A DNA stretch of 64,000 nt from G965233625 sp965233625. GTDB taxonomy: Bacteria; Planctomycetota; Planctomycetia; Pirellulales; Pirellulaceae. The notes under the pieces were generated by a model that searched no databases, was not told the origin of the DNA, and saw only the letters and a list, made by a program, of their open reading frames with translations. The stretch lies in assembly GCA_965233625.1 (NCBI GenBank), contig OZ247499.1, forward strand, positions 2,356,001-2,420,000, read 5' to 3'. Positions 44,660-53,538 of this stretch are shown in pieces. Every line of letters starts with the position of its first letter. Positions within the stretch are counted from its first letter, which is position 1. The position numbers and the translations under genes are program-made.

Positions 44660-45574
44660 TTACCGCGATTTCCAGTCGATGCCGGAAAGCGACGCCAGGG
44701 CAAGCTGCAAGGCGTGGGTGCCGTCGCGGCCGTGACCTTGCGCCTGCAGCGCCAGATAAAGCTGGTGCCCCAAGGCCAGGCCGGGCAGCGAAAGGCCCAT
44801 CCGCTTGGCTTCGTCCAAGGCGATGCCCATGTCTTTGATGAAGTGTTCGACAAAGAAACCAGGGTCAAAGTTATCGTCGATAATGCGGGGACCCAGGTTA
44901 GAAAGGGACCAGCTACCCGCGGCGCCGGAAGCGACCGACTGCATCACCGTCGGCAGATCAAGGCCCGCCTTGTAGCCGTAGAGCAGCGCTTCGCAGACGC
45001 CGATCATATTGGTGGCGATCAGCGTCTGGTTAACCATTTTAGTGTGCTGTCCGGCGCCGGGGCCGCCCTGGTGCACGATGGTTTTTCCCATCGCGTCCCA
45101 GCAGGGCTGGAGGGCGTCGACCGTGGCTTTGTCTCCGCCGATCATGATCGACAGCCGCGCTTCCTTCGCGCCGACGTCGCCGCCTGATACTGGGGCATCC
45201 ACGCTCTGAACACCCTTGGCAGCGGCCTTTTCGGCGATTTCAACGGCGAGGGATGGTTCGCTGGTGGTCATATCGACCAGGACGTTGCCTTCTTTACAAC
45301 CGGCCAGGGCGCCGTCTTCACCCAGTACGACCGAGCGTACATCGCTGGGGAAACCAACGATCGTAAAGATCACGTCCGATGCTTCCGCGACCTCGCGCGG
45401 CGAATTGGCCCAGGTTGCGCCCTTCTCCACCAGGCCATCTGCTTTTTCTTTACTGCGGTTATACACGGTGGCCGTGAAGCCCTTGTCCATCAAGTGCCCG
45501 CACATGCTCTGGCCCATCACGCCAGTGCCAATCCAACCGATTTTCGTCTGACCAGGAACGATGCTAACCGCCAT
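44660..45574 (-). CDS. NAD(P)-dependent beta-hydroxyacid dehydrogenase (3-hydroxyisobutyrate / tartronate semialdehyde reductase family)
   Basis: The 304-residue protein has the Rossmann motif IGWIGTGVMGQSM, the substrate-binding signature DAPVSGGDVGA, and the catalytic Lys region in GQHTKMVNQTLIATN. The family includes 3-hydroxyisobutyrate dehydrogenase, tartronate semialdehyde reductase (GarR) and gamma-hydroxybutyrate dehydrogenase; sequence alone does not choose. It is cytoplasmic. It is located between the floA-linked hypothetical gene (63 bases upstream) and hflK in a run of five same-strand genes. The position between two membrane-scaffold systems is unexplained. Confidence 0.9.
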   Translation of the reverse strand: MAVSIVPGQTKIGWIGTGVMGQSMCGHLMDKGFTATVYNRSKEKADGLVEKGATWANSPREVAEASDVIFTIVGFPSDVRSVVLGEDGALAGCKEGNVLVDMTTSEPSLAVEIAEKAAAKGVQSVDAPVSGGDVGAKEARLSIMIGGDKATVDALQPCWDAMGKTIVHQGGPGAGQHTKMVNQTLIATNMIGVCEALLYGYKAGLDLPTVMQSVASGAAGSWSLSNLGPRIIDDNFDPGFFVEHFIKDMGIALDEAKRMGLSLPGLALGHQLYLALQAQGHGRDGTHALQLALASLSGIDWKSR

Positions 45575-45637
45575 GTGTTTTCCGTATTCTTTGTAGAGGT
45601 ATCTTAAGGGGAAGGAAGTTCAGAGAGATGTTTCCAG

Positions 45638-46117
45638 CTACCAAACGCGACGGTCCAGAATTTCTTTCAGCACGAAAGCTTTGGCAATCTGTTTTGGATC
45701 GTTGAACATCTGAATCAGTTCGATGGCGAATTTGTTTTCGTAGCGTTCGCCAGGTTCATCGTAAGAGAATTCTTCGAGATGTTCGATGCCGCCCGTTAAT
45801 GCCTGATCGCTGTCGTCGAGGGCGCCGACTTTGTGATCGAACGCGTCGTGCAAATGACTTTCGGTGCGTTCGTCCGTGTGTTCAATCTCTTCGGCCAGAT
45901 GCGAAGTGCGTTCGGCGAAGTTTGAAGCTGGAAGATGGCGGTCCCGCACGGAGGATTCATACGGATCAGGCTCGACGATTTCCGCCTCCATCACCTCTGG
46001 CTCATACAGCGGCTCGACGTCGAACCCGCGTTGAGGCGGCTCTGGTTGTGGCGGTGGAGCAGGTTGCTCGCGGCGGCGTTGGGCGGCGCGGCGGAGGAAC
46101 TCTTCGATCTCGTCCAT
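45638..46117 (-). CDS. Hypothetical protein downstream of floA
   Basis: The 159-residue protein starts MDEIEEFLRRAAQRRREQ, has a Pro-rich segment, an acidic middle (PLYEPEVMEAEIVEPDP), and a C-terminal block that looks folded (NKFAIELIQMFNDPKQIAKA, FVLKEILDRRVW). No membrane segment or signal is seen. It lies 39 bases after floA and is probably cotranscribed. Similar short proteins next to flotillin-like genes are known to me in planctomycetes only as hypotheticals. It could be a soluble FloA partner, which is inference. Confidence 0.75.
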   Translation of the reverse strand: MDEIEEFLRRAAQRRREQPAPPPQPEPPQRGFDVEPLYEPEVMEAEIVEPDPYESSVRDRHLPASNFAERTSHLAEEIEHTDERTESHLHDAFDHKVGALDDSDQALTGGIEHLEEFSYDEPGERYENKFAIELIQMFNDPKQIAKAFVLKEILDRRVW

Positions 46118-46156
46118 CGGGCGTGTCTCCCGGTCTGTAGCTTACGTTACCGCTGC

Positions 46157-47194
46157 TTATTTGGCCGAAGTGGCGGCAATCGATTTACGCATGTCCGTGT
46201 CGGACTGTACGTTCCGCAATTTGTAATAGTCAAGAATGCCGAGGTTGCCCGCGCGGAAAGCTTCGGCCATGGCTTTGGGCACTTCAGCTTCCGCGTTGAC
46301 CAGTTCTGCGCGGCTGAGTTCTACTTCAGCAATGCGTTCCTGCTCGGCAGCAACCGCCAGAGCACGGCGGCCTTCTGCACTGGCGCGGGCGACGCGGGTA
46401 TCGGCTTCCGCCTGATCCGCTTGCAGCCGGGCGCCGATGTTTTCGCCCACGTCGATATCTGCAATGTCGATCGAAACAATTTCAAACGCGGTCTGCGAGT
46501 CCAGCCGCCGGGCCAGCACGGTGCGGGATATCATATCGGGGTTTTCCAGCACATCTTCGTGGCGATCCGCCGAACCAATCGCCGAGACGATACCTTCGCC
46601 AACGCGGGCGATAATCGTTTCCTCGGTGGCGCCGCCGATCAGTTGCTGCAGGTTCGCCCGCACGGTAACGCGGACTTTGACCTTCAGCTGGATGCCATTC
46701 TTGGCCACCGCATCGAGCGATGCACGGGGCGAAGATTTCGCCGGGCAGTCAATCACTTTGGGATAAACGCTGGTCTGCACAGACTCAAGCACATTTCGCC
46801 CTGCCAGGTCGATCGCGGTGGCTTCGCGGAACGTCAGCTGAATGGTCTTTGCTTTCTTTGCAGCCACCAGAGCGCGGATCACCAGCGGAACATTGCCATC
46901 TGCCAGGTAGTGGGCTTCCAGCGCCTTGGTGGTGATCTCCGGATCAACCAGGCCCGCCTGCACTGCCATGATCTTGGCCTGCACGATGGTACTTGCCCGG
47001 ACCCGCCGGAAGGACATGCCGATCAGATCAAACAGGGTAATGCCAGCTCCGGTCATCACCGACTGCACCCACAGGCGGATATAACCGCCGAGGAACATCA
47101 GCAGACCAAGGCCAATCACAAGGATGAAAATGGCGAGGCCGCCAGCCACAATGAAGGCAATCTCTGTTCCACCGTCTTGGGCGAATAGTTGCAT
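46157..47194 (-). CDS. floA: Flotillin-like protein FloA
   Basis: The 345-residue protein has an N-terminal hydrophobic hairpin or helix (about residues 12-45), followed by the FloA signature RVRASTIVQAKIMAVQAGL, and the family stretch NVLESVQTSVYPKVIDCP. A coiled coil rich in Ala/Glu/Arg (QADQAEADTRVARASAEGRR) and a short C-terminus complete the pattern. It organises membrane microdomains and is often encoded after nfeD; no NfeD gene is seen here. It heads the cluster that ends with hflKC, giving two SPFH systems in one gene run. Confidence 0.95.
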   Translation of the reverse strand: MQLFAQDGGTEIAFIVAGGLAIFILVIGLGLLMFLGGYIRLWVQSVMTGAGITLFDLIGMSFRRVRASTIVQAKIMAVQAGLVDPEITTKALEAHYLADGNVPLVIRALVAAKKAKTIQLTFREATAIDLAGRNVLESVQTSVYPKVIDCPAKSSPRASLDAVAKNGIQLKVKVRVTVRANLQQLIGGATEETIIARVGEGIVSAIGSADRHEDVLENPDMISRTVLARRLDSQTAFEIVSIDIADIDVGENIGARLQADQAEADTRVARASAEGRRALAVAAEQERIAEVELSRAELVNAEAEVPKAMAEAFRAGNLGILDYYKLRNVQSDTDMRKSIAATSAK

Positions 47195-47421
47195 CAGAGT
47201 TATCCCACTGTATTAGAAGAGGGCAGAAATCACGCACTGACTAAAATGGTCTATCGCCCTGCGTGGTAAGGTTATCAACCAGACACGCAGCACGAAGAGT
47301 CTTTTCAACTCCCGCATTTTAGGAGATGAATCATCCGCGTAACACTACGGGGCAGAGCCGTTTGCCGGGATTTTTATCTGGTCCTGAAATCCACGGCTGA
47401 ACTCAGAAGGGAACGAACAAG

Positions 47422-47808
47422 ATGAAGATAGCCGTCGCAGTGGTGCACCGGGGCGACGAACTGCTGACAGGCGTACGGCCCGCCGGCGCCACCTTTGCCG
47501 GGATGTGGGAGTTCCCAGGTGGAAAGGTAGAGCCAGACGAAACGTGTGAAGAAGCCGCGCTGCGCGAATGCCTGGAAGAAACGGGCCTCGCCGTGCGTAT
47601 CACCGGCGAGTACGCTCCGGCAACCTCTCAGGTGGACGGCACGATTCTGGAAATCCGCTTCTTCCGCTGCGATGTTGACGAAACAACCGACCGCCTTCCA
47701 CAGCCGCCCTTCACCTGGACGCCGGTCGCCGCGATAAGCCCTGAACGGTTTCCACCCGCCAATACCCCACTTATTAGGCAACTACTTGCGGAGTACCGGG
47801 CGGATTGA
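47422..47808 (+). CDS. NUDIX hydrolase, MutT-like
   Basis: The 128-residue protein has an intact Nudix box (residues about 34-56): GGKVEPDETCEEAALRECL followed by EETGL, matching G-x5-E-x7-REUxEExGU. The start MKIAVAVVHRGDELL and the WEFPGGK segment match the MutT subfamily that sanitises 8-oxo-dGTP or hydrolyses nucleoside diphosphate derivatives. A ribosome site aaggga precedes ATG 47422. It is divergent from floA, with 227 bases between starts. The exact substrate is not determined. Confidence 0.9.
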   Translation: MKIAVAVVHRGDELLTGVRPAGATFAGMWEFPGGKVEPDETCEEAALRECLEETGLAVRITGEYAPATSQVDGTILEIRFFRCDVDETTDRLPQPPFTWTPVAAISPERFPPANTPLIRQLLAEYRAD

Positions 47809-48224
47809 GAAACGCACGTAACGCGTGCCAACCCGTCGAATCGTCACAATACGGCAGGAGTTATTGGGCGACTGGCCGTAAACCGGCTACAGTGCCAGCA
47901 CAGGGAAGAAAGTTTGTTATTCTATAAATTCATGGTTAGCGATGGCTGCCAGCTTCCGGCGCAATCTTCTTCCGGGAGGCGGGCCAGAATGCATTCGCTA
48001 GTGCTGACGACTGCACAAATACCTGTTAGCGATGTGGTTGAAGACGCCGTGTTTTGTGCGTGACTTTTCACGACGGAAACTTATGCAGTTGTCAGTAGAA
48101 CGTGGGTCGATGTTGAATTAGACTCATCCAATGATCAGGACGTGCAACTAAACAGGGCCACCCGGATGAGGTGATTCTAGGTCTGCCGTTGTCCGCAAGT
48201 TGGGGTAAATCGCAGGAGTGCTTG
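47809..48224. other. Intergenic region between NUDIX and TM2-protein genes
   Basis: About 415 bases in which I see no gene. A short AT-rich stretch (about 47911-47936) and a CAGGAG ribosome site at 48213-48218 for the next gene are the only notable parts. A promoter for the TM2-domain gene is expected but not recognisable. Confidence 0.4.
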
Positions 48225-49127
48225 ATGCCCATCTCAATTACATGTGAACACTGCTCAAAGACTCTCCGGGTTAAAGACGAGATCGCCGGCAAGAAGGTGA
48301 AATGCCCCCAATGTAAAGGCGTGATCGTTGTGCCCAAGGCCGCACCCGCGGCAGCCAGCGCAGGCGGCGATAAGCAATGGTATGTGCGGACTGACGAAAA
48401 TGAAGACTATGGTCCGATCCCCAGATCAGAGCTTGATAGCTGGGTCTCTGAAGGCCGATTGAATGCAGATTGTCAGCTTCTGGCGGAAGGCTCGGACCAA
48501 TGGCAATGGGCCAGCGATATCTATCCGCAACTGGATGAACCAGAGCCAGCCGCCGCGGCGCCCCAAGCCGCCCCGAAGCCCGAGACGCCCGCGCCGACAC
48601 CGGCCCCGGCTCAGCCTGCTGCTGCGCCGCAGCAACCTGCCACACCGGCGCCAGCCGCAGACACATCCGCCAGCGAAGGTCCAACGATTGGTCTGCCCGG
48701 CGCCGCCCCAACCCCCAAGCCCGCCGCAGCAGGTAAGTTTGACTTCGGCGTCGATATGAGCCCCACCGCTAGAGCCAAGGGCAAACGCGTTGTACGGAAG
48801 AAACGCGGTGGCGGCGGCTCCAGCATTTCCGGCGCAAACCCGATGGTCAAAGCCGGGCAGACAAAGTCGGCAGCCGGCGCGGCGAGCGGAGAAGTTGGTG
48901 ACAAATCCAAGATGGTGGCCGCACTACTGGGAATCTTCGCGGGCGGCCTCGGCATCCACAATTTCTATCTGGGCAACAAAGGGCGGGCGCTCACGCAGCT
49001 TCTAGTCACCGTTCTCACCTGCGGATTCGGCGGCATGCTGATGGGGCCGTGGGGACTGATCGAAGGAATTATGATCCTCACTGGCAGCATCAATACAGAT
49101 GGCGAAGGCAAGTTGCTGAAAGACTAG
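48225..49127 (+). CDS. Zinc-ribbon / GYF_2 / TM2 domain membrane protein
   Basis: The 300-residue protein starts at ATG 48225, behind CAGGAG. Residues 7-30 form a zinc ribbon with Cys7, Cys10, Cys27 and Cys30. Residues about 50-100 are a GYF_2 domain (QWYVRTDENEDYGPIPRSEL, CQLLAEGSDQWQWASD). A Pro/Ala-rich linker (about 105-190) leads to a C-terminal TM2 domain with two membrane helices (LLGIFAGGLGIHNFYLGN and a second helix). GYF_2 domains bind proline-rich peptides. The role is unknown, possibly a membrane-tethered adaptor. An upstream in-frame ATG at 48171 gives a non-homologous extension. Confidence 0.85.
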   Translation: MPISITCEHCSKTLRVKDEIAGKKVKCPQCKGVIVVPKAAPAAASAGGDKQWYVRTDENEDYGPIPRSELDSWVSEGRLNADCQLLAEGSDQWQWASDIYPQLDEPEPAAAAPQAAPKPETPAPTPAPAQPAAAPQQPATPAPAADTSASEGPTIGLPGAAPTPKPAAAGKFDFGVDMSPTARAKGKRVVRKKRGGGGSSISGANPMVKAGQTKSAAGAASGEVGDKSKMVAALLGIFAGGLGIHNFYLGNKGRALTQLLVTVLTCGFGGMLMGPWGLIEGIMILTGSINTDGEGKLLKD

Positions 49128-49302
49128 TCGCTTAAGAAAACGCCGGGCAGCAGACCAGCATGAGCCGCTGCGTGAGGAACGACGTGGTTCGCCGGCGTTG
49201 ATCGCTATCGCCTTGTGACAACCTTCGTTTTCAGGCGGCCTGATTAAACCACAACGGGCACAAGCCGCCAACTACGCCGCAGTCCGCCAACTACGCAACA
49301 AT

Positions 49303-49644
49303 TTAAGCTTGCTCTGCGTTCTTGAGCACCATCGGCAGGTCAAAGATGCGGATGGCGGATTCCCCGGCCGGATTTAGCACCGCGTATAGAATCCCCTGCG
49401 ATTCGCCTGCGCGAAGCAGGTTCAGCAGCGTGTCGCGATCGGGCCTGACAACCTGCCAGTCGGCGGTCAGGTGCGCTGCCTGATAGCTTGCCGCTGCGTC
49501 TTCTGAAGTGAACAACGCCAGCGCTTCGTGCCCCTGTTGCAGCCGCCAGGTCGCACACCGTGGCGTCGCCGGATCACTCAAATAGATGACGTGGGGTTGC
49601 AGGTCCTGGGTGCTATCCAGTTGGGTGTCAGGGGTGAGATTCAT
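49303..49644 (-). CDS. Hypothetical protein
   Basis: The 113-residue product is soluble, with no signal or membrane helix. It contains alternating beta-strand-like and helical stretches (HVIYLSDPATPRCATWRLQQ, GILYAVLNPAG, IRIFDLPMVL), reminiscent of small SseB-like or binding-domain proteins, but I do not assign a family. A start at ATG 49644 is the only reasonable one. It converges on the TM2 gene (175 bases between stops) and diverges from gmd. It has codon usage like its neighbours, so it is probably a real gene. Confidence 0.6.
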   Translation of the reverse strand: MNLTPDTQLDSTQDLQPHVIYLSDPATPRCATWRLQQGHEALALFTSEDAAASYQAAHLTADWQVVRPDRDTLLNLLRAGESQGILYAVLNPAGESAIRIFDLPMVLKNAEQA

Positions 49645-49904
49645 GGCGCTCGTACGTGAATAAAGTGGATGAAGTTCGCCTACCGCCTAAATTGTGCGAA
49701 AAAACAGCGTATTTCGTGGAAATACATATTGGGTGATTTGCCACAACACCCTATTATCCGCCCGCCACCGGGATAGGTTGCCATTTTTCAGCCTGCCAAT
49801 GGTCCAGGACGTCATTTTTGGATTGGATGTCCAGAACCTCGAAGCAACTCAGTGCTTCCGGCAGCATCGTCAGAATTTCAGTCATTATCGCAGGAAGCAC
49901 TCGC

Positions 49905-50897
49905 ATGACCAGGACGGCGTTAATTACAGGCATTACGGGACAGGATGGTTCTTACCTGGCAGAGTTTCTGCTGAAACGCGGCTACAACGTGCACGGCATG
50001 TCGCGGCGTTCTAGCACGTTGAACACGGACCGCATCGAACACCTGCTGGACGATGTACCCATTCACGACGGCGATCTGACCGATCAGATGTCGCTCAACC
50101 GCATCCTCCGTGATGTGCGGCCCGATGAAGTCTATAACCTGGCCGCACAGAGCTTCGTGCCGTGTAGCTGGACTCAGCCGCTGATGACGGCGGAAACCAC
50201 CGGTCTGGGCGTGGTGCGGCTGCTGGAAGCCATCCGCTACGTCGATCCTTCCATCCGTTTCTACCAAGCCAGCAGCAGCGAGATGTTCGGCCGCGTGCAG
50301 GAAACGCCGCAGCGCGAAACTACCCCGTTCTGGCCACGTAGCCCTTACGCCGTTGCCAAAGTGTACGGCCACTGGATTACCGTAAACTACCGCGAAAGCT
50401 ACGATCTGTTCGCTTGCAGCGGCATTCTGTTCAACCACGAATCGCCACGCCGCGGCCTGGAATTCGTGACCCGCAAAATCACCAACCACGTGGCACAGAT
50501 CAAACTGGGTCTGACCAACGAACTGCGTCTGGGCAACCTGCAGGCCAAACGTGACTGGGGCTTTGCCGGCGACTATGTCGAAGCCATGTGGCTGATGCTT
50601 CAGCAGGAGAAGCCCGATGACTTTGTGATCGGTACAGGCAAGACCTACAAGGTCGAAGAGTTCGTCGAAATGGCGTTCAGCTATGTCGGTCTGAACTGGC
50701 AGGATTACGTTGTGATCGATCCTAAGTTCTACCGCCCCGCCGAAGTGGATCTGCTGGTTGCCGATCCCGCCAAGGCACGCACCCAGCTTGACTGGGAACC
50801 GAAGGTGGACCTGGAAGGTCTGGTCCGCATGATGGTCGACGGCGACATCGCTGCTCTGACCGGCGGCATGGACAACAACATCCGCCGCGCTGCCTAA
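49905..50897 (+). CDS. gmd: GDP-mannose 4,6-dehydratase
   Basis: The 330-residue SDR enzyme converts GDP-mannose to GDP-4-keto-6-deoxymannose for fucose, rhamnose or perosamine synthesis. Visible are the NADP motif TGITGQDGSYLAEFLL near the N-terminus, the RRSS segment, the catalytic SSSEMFG, the YAVAKVYG Tyr-x-x-x-Lys, and NHESPRRG. The start is ATG 49905 behind a caggaag site; the frame is open upstream to 49818 without homologous sequence. A glycosyltransferase gene follows 75 bases downstream, suggesting surface-polysaccharide or glycan synthesis. No fcl (GDP-fucose synthase) gene is visible in this window. Confidence 0.94.
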   Translation: MTRTALITGITGQDGSYLAEFLLKRGYNVHGMSRRSSTLNTDRIEHLLDDVPIHDGDLTDQMSLNRILRDVRPDEVYNLAAQSFVPCSWTQPLMTAETTGLGVVRLLEAIRYVDPSIRFYQASSSEMFGRVQETPQRETTPFWPRSPYAVAKVYGHWITVNYRESYDLFACSGILFNHESPRRGLEFVTRKITNHVAQIKLGLTNELRLGNLQAKRDWGFAGDYVEAMWLMLQQEKPDDFVIGTGKTYKVEEFVEMAFSYVGLNWQDYVVIDPKFYRPAEVDLLVADPAKARTQLDWEPKVDLEGLVRMMVDGDIAALTGGMDNNIRRAA

Positions 50898-50972
50898 GCG
50901 ACTTTGAATGATAGATGATTCAGGCCGCCGGGACGCCCAGCGGCCGACCCTCTTCTCACTTGGAATGCTGTG

Positions 50973-52088
50973 ATGACACGCGATATGGGCGCCCTGGAAG
51001 ATGCGCTGGTAATGGCGCCTTCGTATGGCAGACGGTTCTCAGGAATCAACGCAACACTTGAAAGCGTGGTTCCTGTCCAGCGCCGCAACATTCCGATTGC
51101 CGTGTGTGGCAACAGTCACAGCAGCAAGATGCCCGTCACCACCTTATGGAAGTGGCTGGGCTCCGCCAAAGCCAACCAGTGGCGGATCTGGCATAGCCGC
51201 CGTAATAACGACATGATCGCCGGGCTGATTCTCAAGCACATCCTCCGGCGGAAACTCATTCTACTCTGGACCAGCACGGCGCAGCGTCGCCACACCTGGT
51301 TCACGCGGTTCCTGTATCACCGCATGGACGCCCTGATTGCTTCGACCAAGAAGGCCGCATCGTACCTGGATCTGTCGGCGCCGATCGTCAATCACGGCAT
51401 CGTGGTCGAAAACTACATGCCGCCCAGCAGCCGCGCCGCAGCACGCGAAGCATGCGGCCTGCCCGAACGTAAGACCATTGGCGTCTATGGCCGCGTCCGC
51501 CCCCAGAAGGGCAGTTGCGATCTGGTCGAAGCGCTCGTGCACACCTTGCCGCAGGAACCTGACTGGCAGGTCGTCTTCGTAGGCGAAACCACGCAGGCCT
51601 ACAAAGGCTATCAGGTCGAACTGCAACAGAAGCTGAAGAAAGCCGGCATCGCCGATCGCGTCATCTTCGCCGGCTATTTGAAAGACGTGGCCGAAGTGCC
51701 CAAGTGGTACCAGGCCGCCGATGTGGTCGTCTGCGCCTCGCGCAACGAAGGCTACGGCCTGACCTGCCTGGAAGGTATGGCCAGCGGCTGCCCGGTCCTC
51801 GCCACCGACGCCGGCGCCTGGGCCGAGATGATCACGCACGGCAAGAACGGGTGGCTCTGCGAAGCCTCGAACCCCGAAAGCCTCGCCACAGGTCTACGCG
51901 AAGTCTTCGCCACCTCCCTGGAAGACATCCAGCAGGCCGGCGAATACGGCCGCAAAACCGTGATCGCAAACTTCACGATCGAAAAAGAAGCCGAACGCCT
52001 CAACGAAATCTACGCCGACCTCTTCGAACAATTCGGCGAAACCTGCGACATCACCCGCGACGAAACCACCACCCGCCGCGCCGCCTAA
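50973..52088 (+). CDS. Glycosyltransferase family 4 (GT-B)
   Basis: The 371-residue protein has a GT-B fold. The donor-binding C-terminal domain carries the EX7E-type motif in NEGYGLTCLEGMASGCPVLA, and the middle has the GVYGRVRPQKG strand typical of GT4. The N-terminal domain (about residues 30-160) contains ALIASTKKAASYLDLSAPI. The start is ATG 50973; a GTG three bases upstream is in frame. It is close behind gmd, so the substrate may be a GDP-sugar, and it could transfer mannose or deoxyhexose to a cell-surface glycan, which is inferred. The C-terminus is charged and disordered-looking. Confidence 0.88.
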   Translation: MTRDMGALEDALVMAPSYGRRFSGINATLESVVPVQRRNIPIAVCGNSHSSKMPVTTLWKWLGSAKANQWRIWHSRRNNDMIAGLILKHILRRKLILLWTSTAQRRHTWFTRFLYHRMDALIASTKKAASYLDLSAPIVNHGIVVENYMPPSSRAAAREACGLPERKTIGVYGRVRPQKGSCDLVEALVHTLPQEPDWQVVFVGETTQAYKGYQVELQQKLKKAGIADRVIFAGYLKDVAEVPKWYQAADVVVCASRNEGYGLTCLEGMASGCPVLATDAGAWAEMITHGKNGWLCEASNPESLATGLREVFATSLEDIQQAGEYGRKTVIANFTIEKEAERLNEIYADLFEQFGETCDITRDETTTRRAA

Positions 52089-52381
52089 CGCCACCCACCA
52101 GCACCGGCCCGCGTCTGCCGTTCTTCATCGAAAGCTGACAACCGATACTTTCGGGCAGCGTGTAGACTCTGATAAGCTGTGTATTGGTGGAAATCCGGCG
52201 CTCCAATGCATCAACCGTGGCGCGCGGTCAGGTGATTCCAGTCGCGACACGCGGTCGAAGTTTTGCCGAATCGCGAGTTATCTCCTCGAATCCTTGTAAG
52301 CCTGGTCAAGGCGAAAAAGGCAGAGACCAGACGTGTCAAGGAATCCGCGAATGATGAAGGTTTGTAGAAGGATTTAGTCTA
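52089..52381. other. Intergenic region before the ABC-3C island
   Basis: About 290 bases without a gene. Composition changes from the GC-rich glycosyltransferase side to a mixed stretch. A gaagga ribosome site (about 52367-52372) precedes the first island gene. I find no tRNA, no attachment site and no integrase here. Confidence 0.35.
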
Positions 52382-53296
52382 ATGGACCGTTTTCAACGCA
52401 GTTGGTTTCGGCTTACGGCGAAGATCCAATATTTGGAACTGAAGCGGCAAGAGTTTCAGGCATGGGTAGGAAAGTTATTCGAGTTCGGTTTTCTTGCAGA
52501 CTACACAGTTATTCGCCTCACCAGAGGAGACGGTGGACTCGATGGAATTATTATCAGCGAGGATGCTGTAGTCGCGGTGTACGCACCTCGCGACCGCGGG
52601 AAATCAGTACTTGAGAATAAGATTGAATCCGACTTGAATAAAGCCAAAGAGACGCTGAAGGAACGCAACGCGACAATGCGGAAATTTATCTTCGTTCATA
52701 ACGACGAAGGGTTGACGAAAGACGTCGGAGCCTTCCTTCTCAAACTCAGAGGGGACAACTCTGATCTAGCGATTGAGGTCTGGACATTTGAGCGTTTGTG
52801 GATACTGATGGAGGACAAACTCACTGACTATCAACTTCAAGATCTTCTCGGCTACGCACCCACCCAACAGGTAATGGACCGACTCGAGATGCCCGCAATT
52901 CGCGACGTTGTCGAACATCTTGCGAAGGTAAGCGTAGACCCATCTCCACTTGATGAGATCACAATCCCAGACCCTCAAAAACTGGAATACAACAAACTTA
53001 ACGAATACAACCAATACCTGTTAAAGGGCGGGCGACCTAAGCACGGCAAGGTGCAACAATACTTTGACGGAATGACCGATCCGCGAACGGGTGAAGCCAT
53101 CGCAGAGGGCTTTCGCCGAAAGTACGCCGCATGTCGCGAGTCTGGCATGCAACCAGATGAAATCTTCGAGACTATCTGGAATTTCGCTGGTGGAAATCAC
53201 TTTACTAGCCCCCCTCAACAGGCAGGCGTAACCGCAGTCATGTCTCACTTTTTCGACGCATGTGACATCTTCGAAAATGTGCCGGAGTCAAAATGA
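52382..53296 (+). CDS. ABC-3C effector with nuclease-like N-terminal and ABC-3C C-terminal domain (CTD6 type)
   Basis: The 304-residue protein has two parts. The N-terminal half (to about residue 165) resembles a restriction-endonuclease-like fold: FQAWVGKLFEFG, then GDGGLDGIII and VVAVYAPRD where a nuclease would have GD.G.D and QxK. The exact catalytic set is uncertain. Residues about 200-304 match the C-terminal domain shared by ABC-three-component proteins (KLEYNKLNEYNQYLLKGGRP, YFDGMTDPRTGEAIAEGFRRKY, ACDIFENVP). The stop overlaps the next start by 4 bases (ATGA). Codon use is visibly AT-richer than in the flanks, indicating horizontal transfer. I infer that the ABC partner triggers the effector. 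Confidence 0.82.
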   Translation: MDRFQRSWFRLTAKIQYLELKRQEFQAWVGKLFEFGFLADYTVIRLTRGDGGLDGIIISEDAVVAVYAPRDRGKSVLENKIESDLNKAKETLKERNATMRKFIFVHNDEGLTKDVGAFLLKLRGDNSDLAIEVWTFERLWILMEDKLTDYQLQDLLGYAPTQQVMDRLEMPAIRDVVEHLAKVSVDPSPLDEITIPDPQKLEYNKLNEYNQYLLKGGRPKHGKVQQYFDGMTDPRTGEAIAEGFRRKYAACRESGMQPDEIFETIWNFAGGNHFTSPPQQAGVTAVMSHFFDACDIFENVPESK

Positions 53297-53538
53297 TTCT
53301 TCCAACGAAACACCTACCGACGGAGCGATCCCTAATTGGTATTGGAGCAGACATTGTCCGATTGCTAGACGAGCCAAAGTCAGTTTCGACTCTTTGGCTG
53401 GAATTCCAGGAAGTGAATGAACTTAAGAACCGGCGACTGACGTTCGACTGGTTTACGTTGGCGATCGCCATGTTGTATGCACTGGGCACGATACAGCAGC
53501 ATGGGCGCCGAATTTCTGTTCGAGAGTCGACAAAATGA
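53293..53538 (+). CDS. ABC-3C middle component MC6
   Basis: The 81-residue protein matches the short middle components of ABC-3C systems (MC6 type): an MILPTKHLPTERSLIGIGA start, a helical middle with LDEPKSVSTLWLEFQE, and the ending LAIAMLYALGTIQQHG. Middle components are thought to link the ATPase to the effector. Both overlaps are 4 bases: the ATG lies within the TGA of the effector, and the stop overlaps the ATPase start. The three genes are therefore one translationally coupled operon. It is small and easily missed, but its family pattern is clear. Confidence 0.85.
   Translation: MILPTKHLPTERSLIGIGADIVRLLDEPKSVSTLWLEFQEVNELKNRRLTFDWFTLAIAMLYALGTIQQHGRRISVRESTK

Noticed and set aside
45935..47188. 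417-codon plus-strand frame antisense to floA
   Set aside because: It lies wholly opposite floA and its neighbour; the floA protein is a clear family member, so this is a shadow.
49139..49199. Inverted repeat aacgccgg/ccggcgtt after the TM2 gene as terminator
   Set aside because: The loop is about 45 bases and no T-tract follows the right arm.
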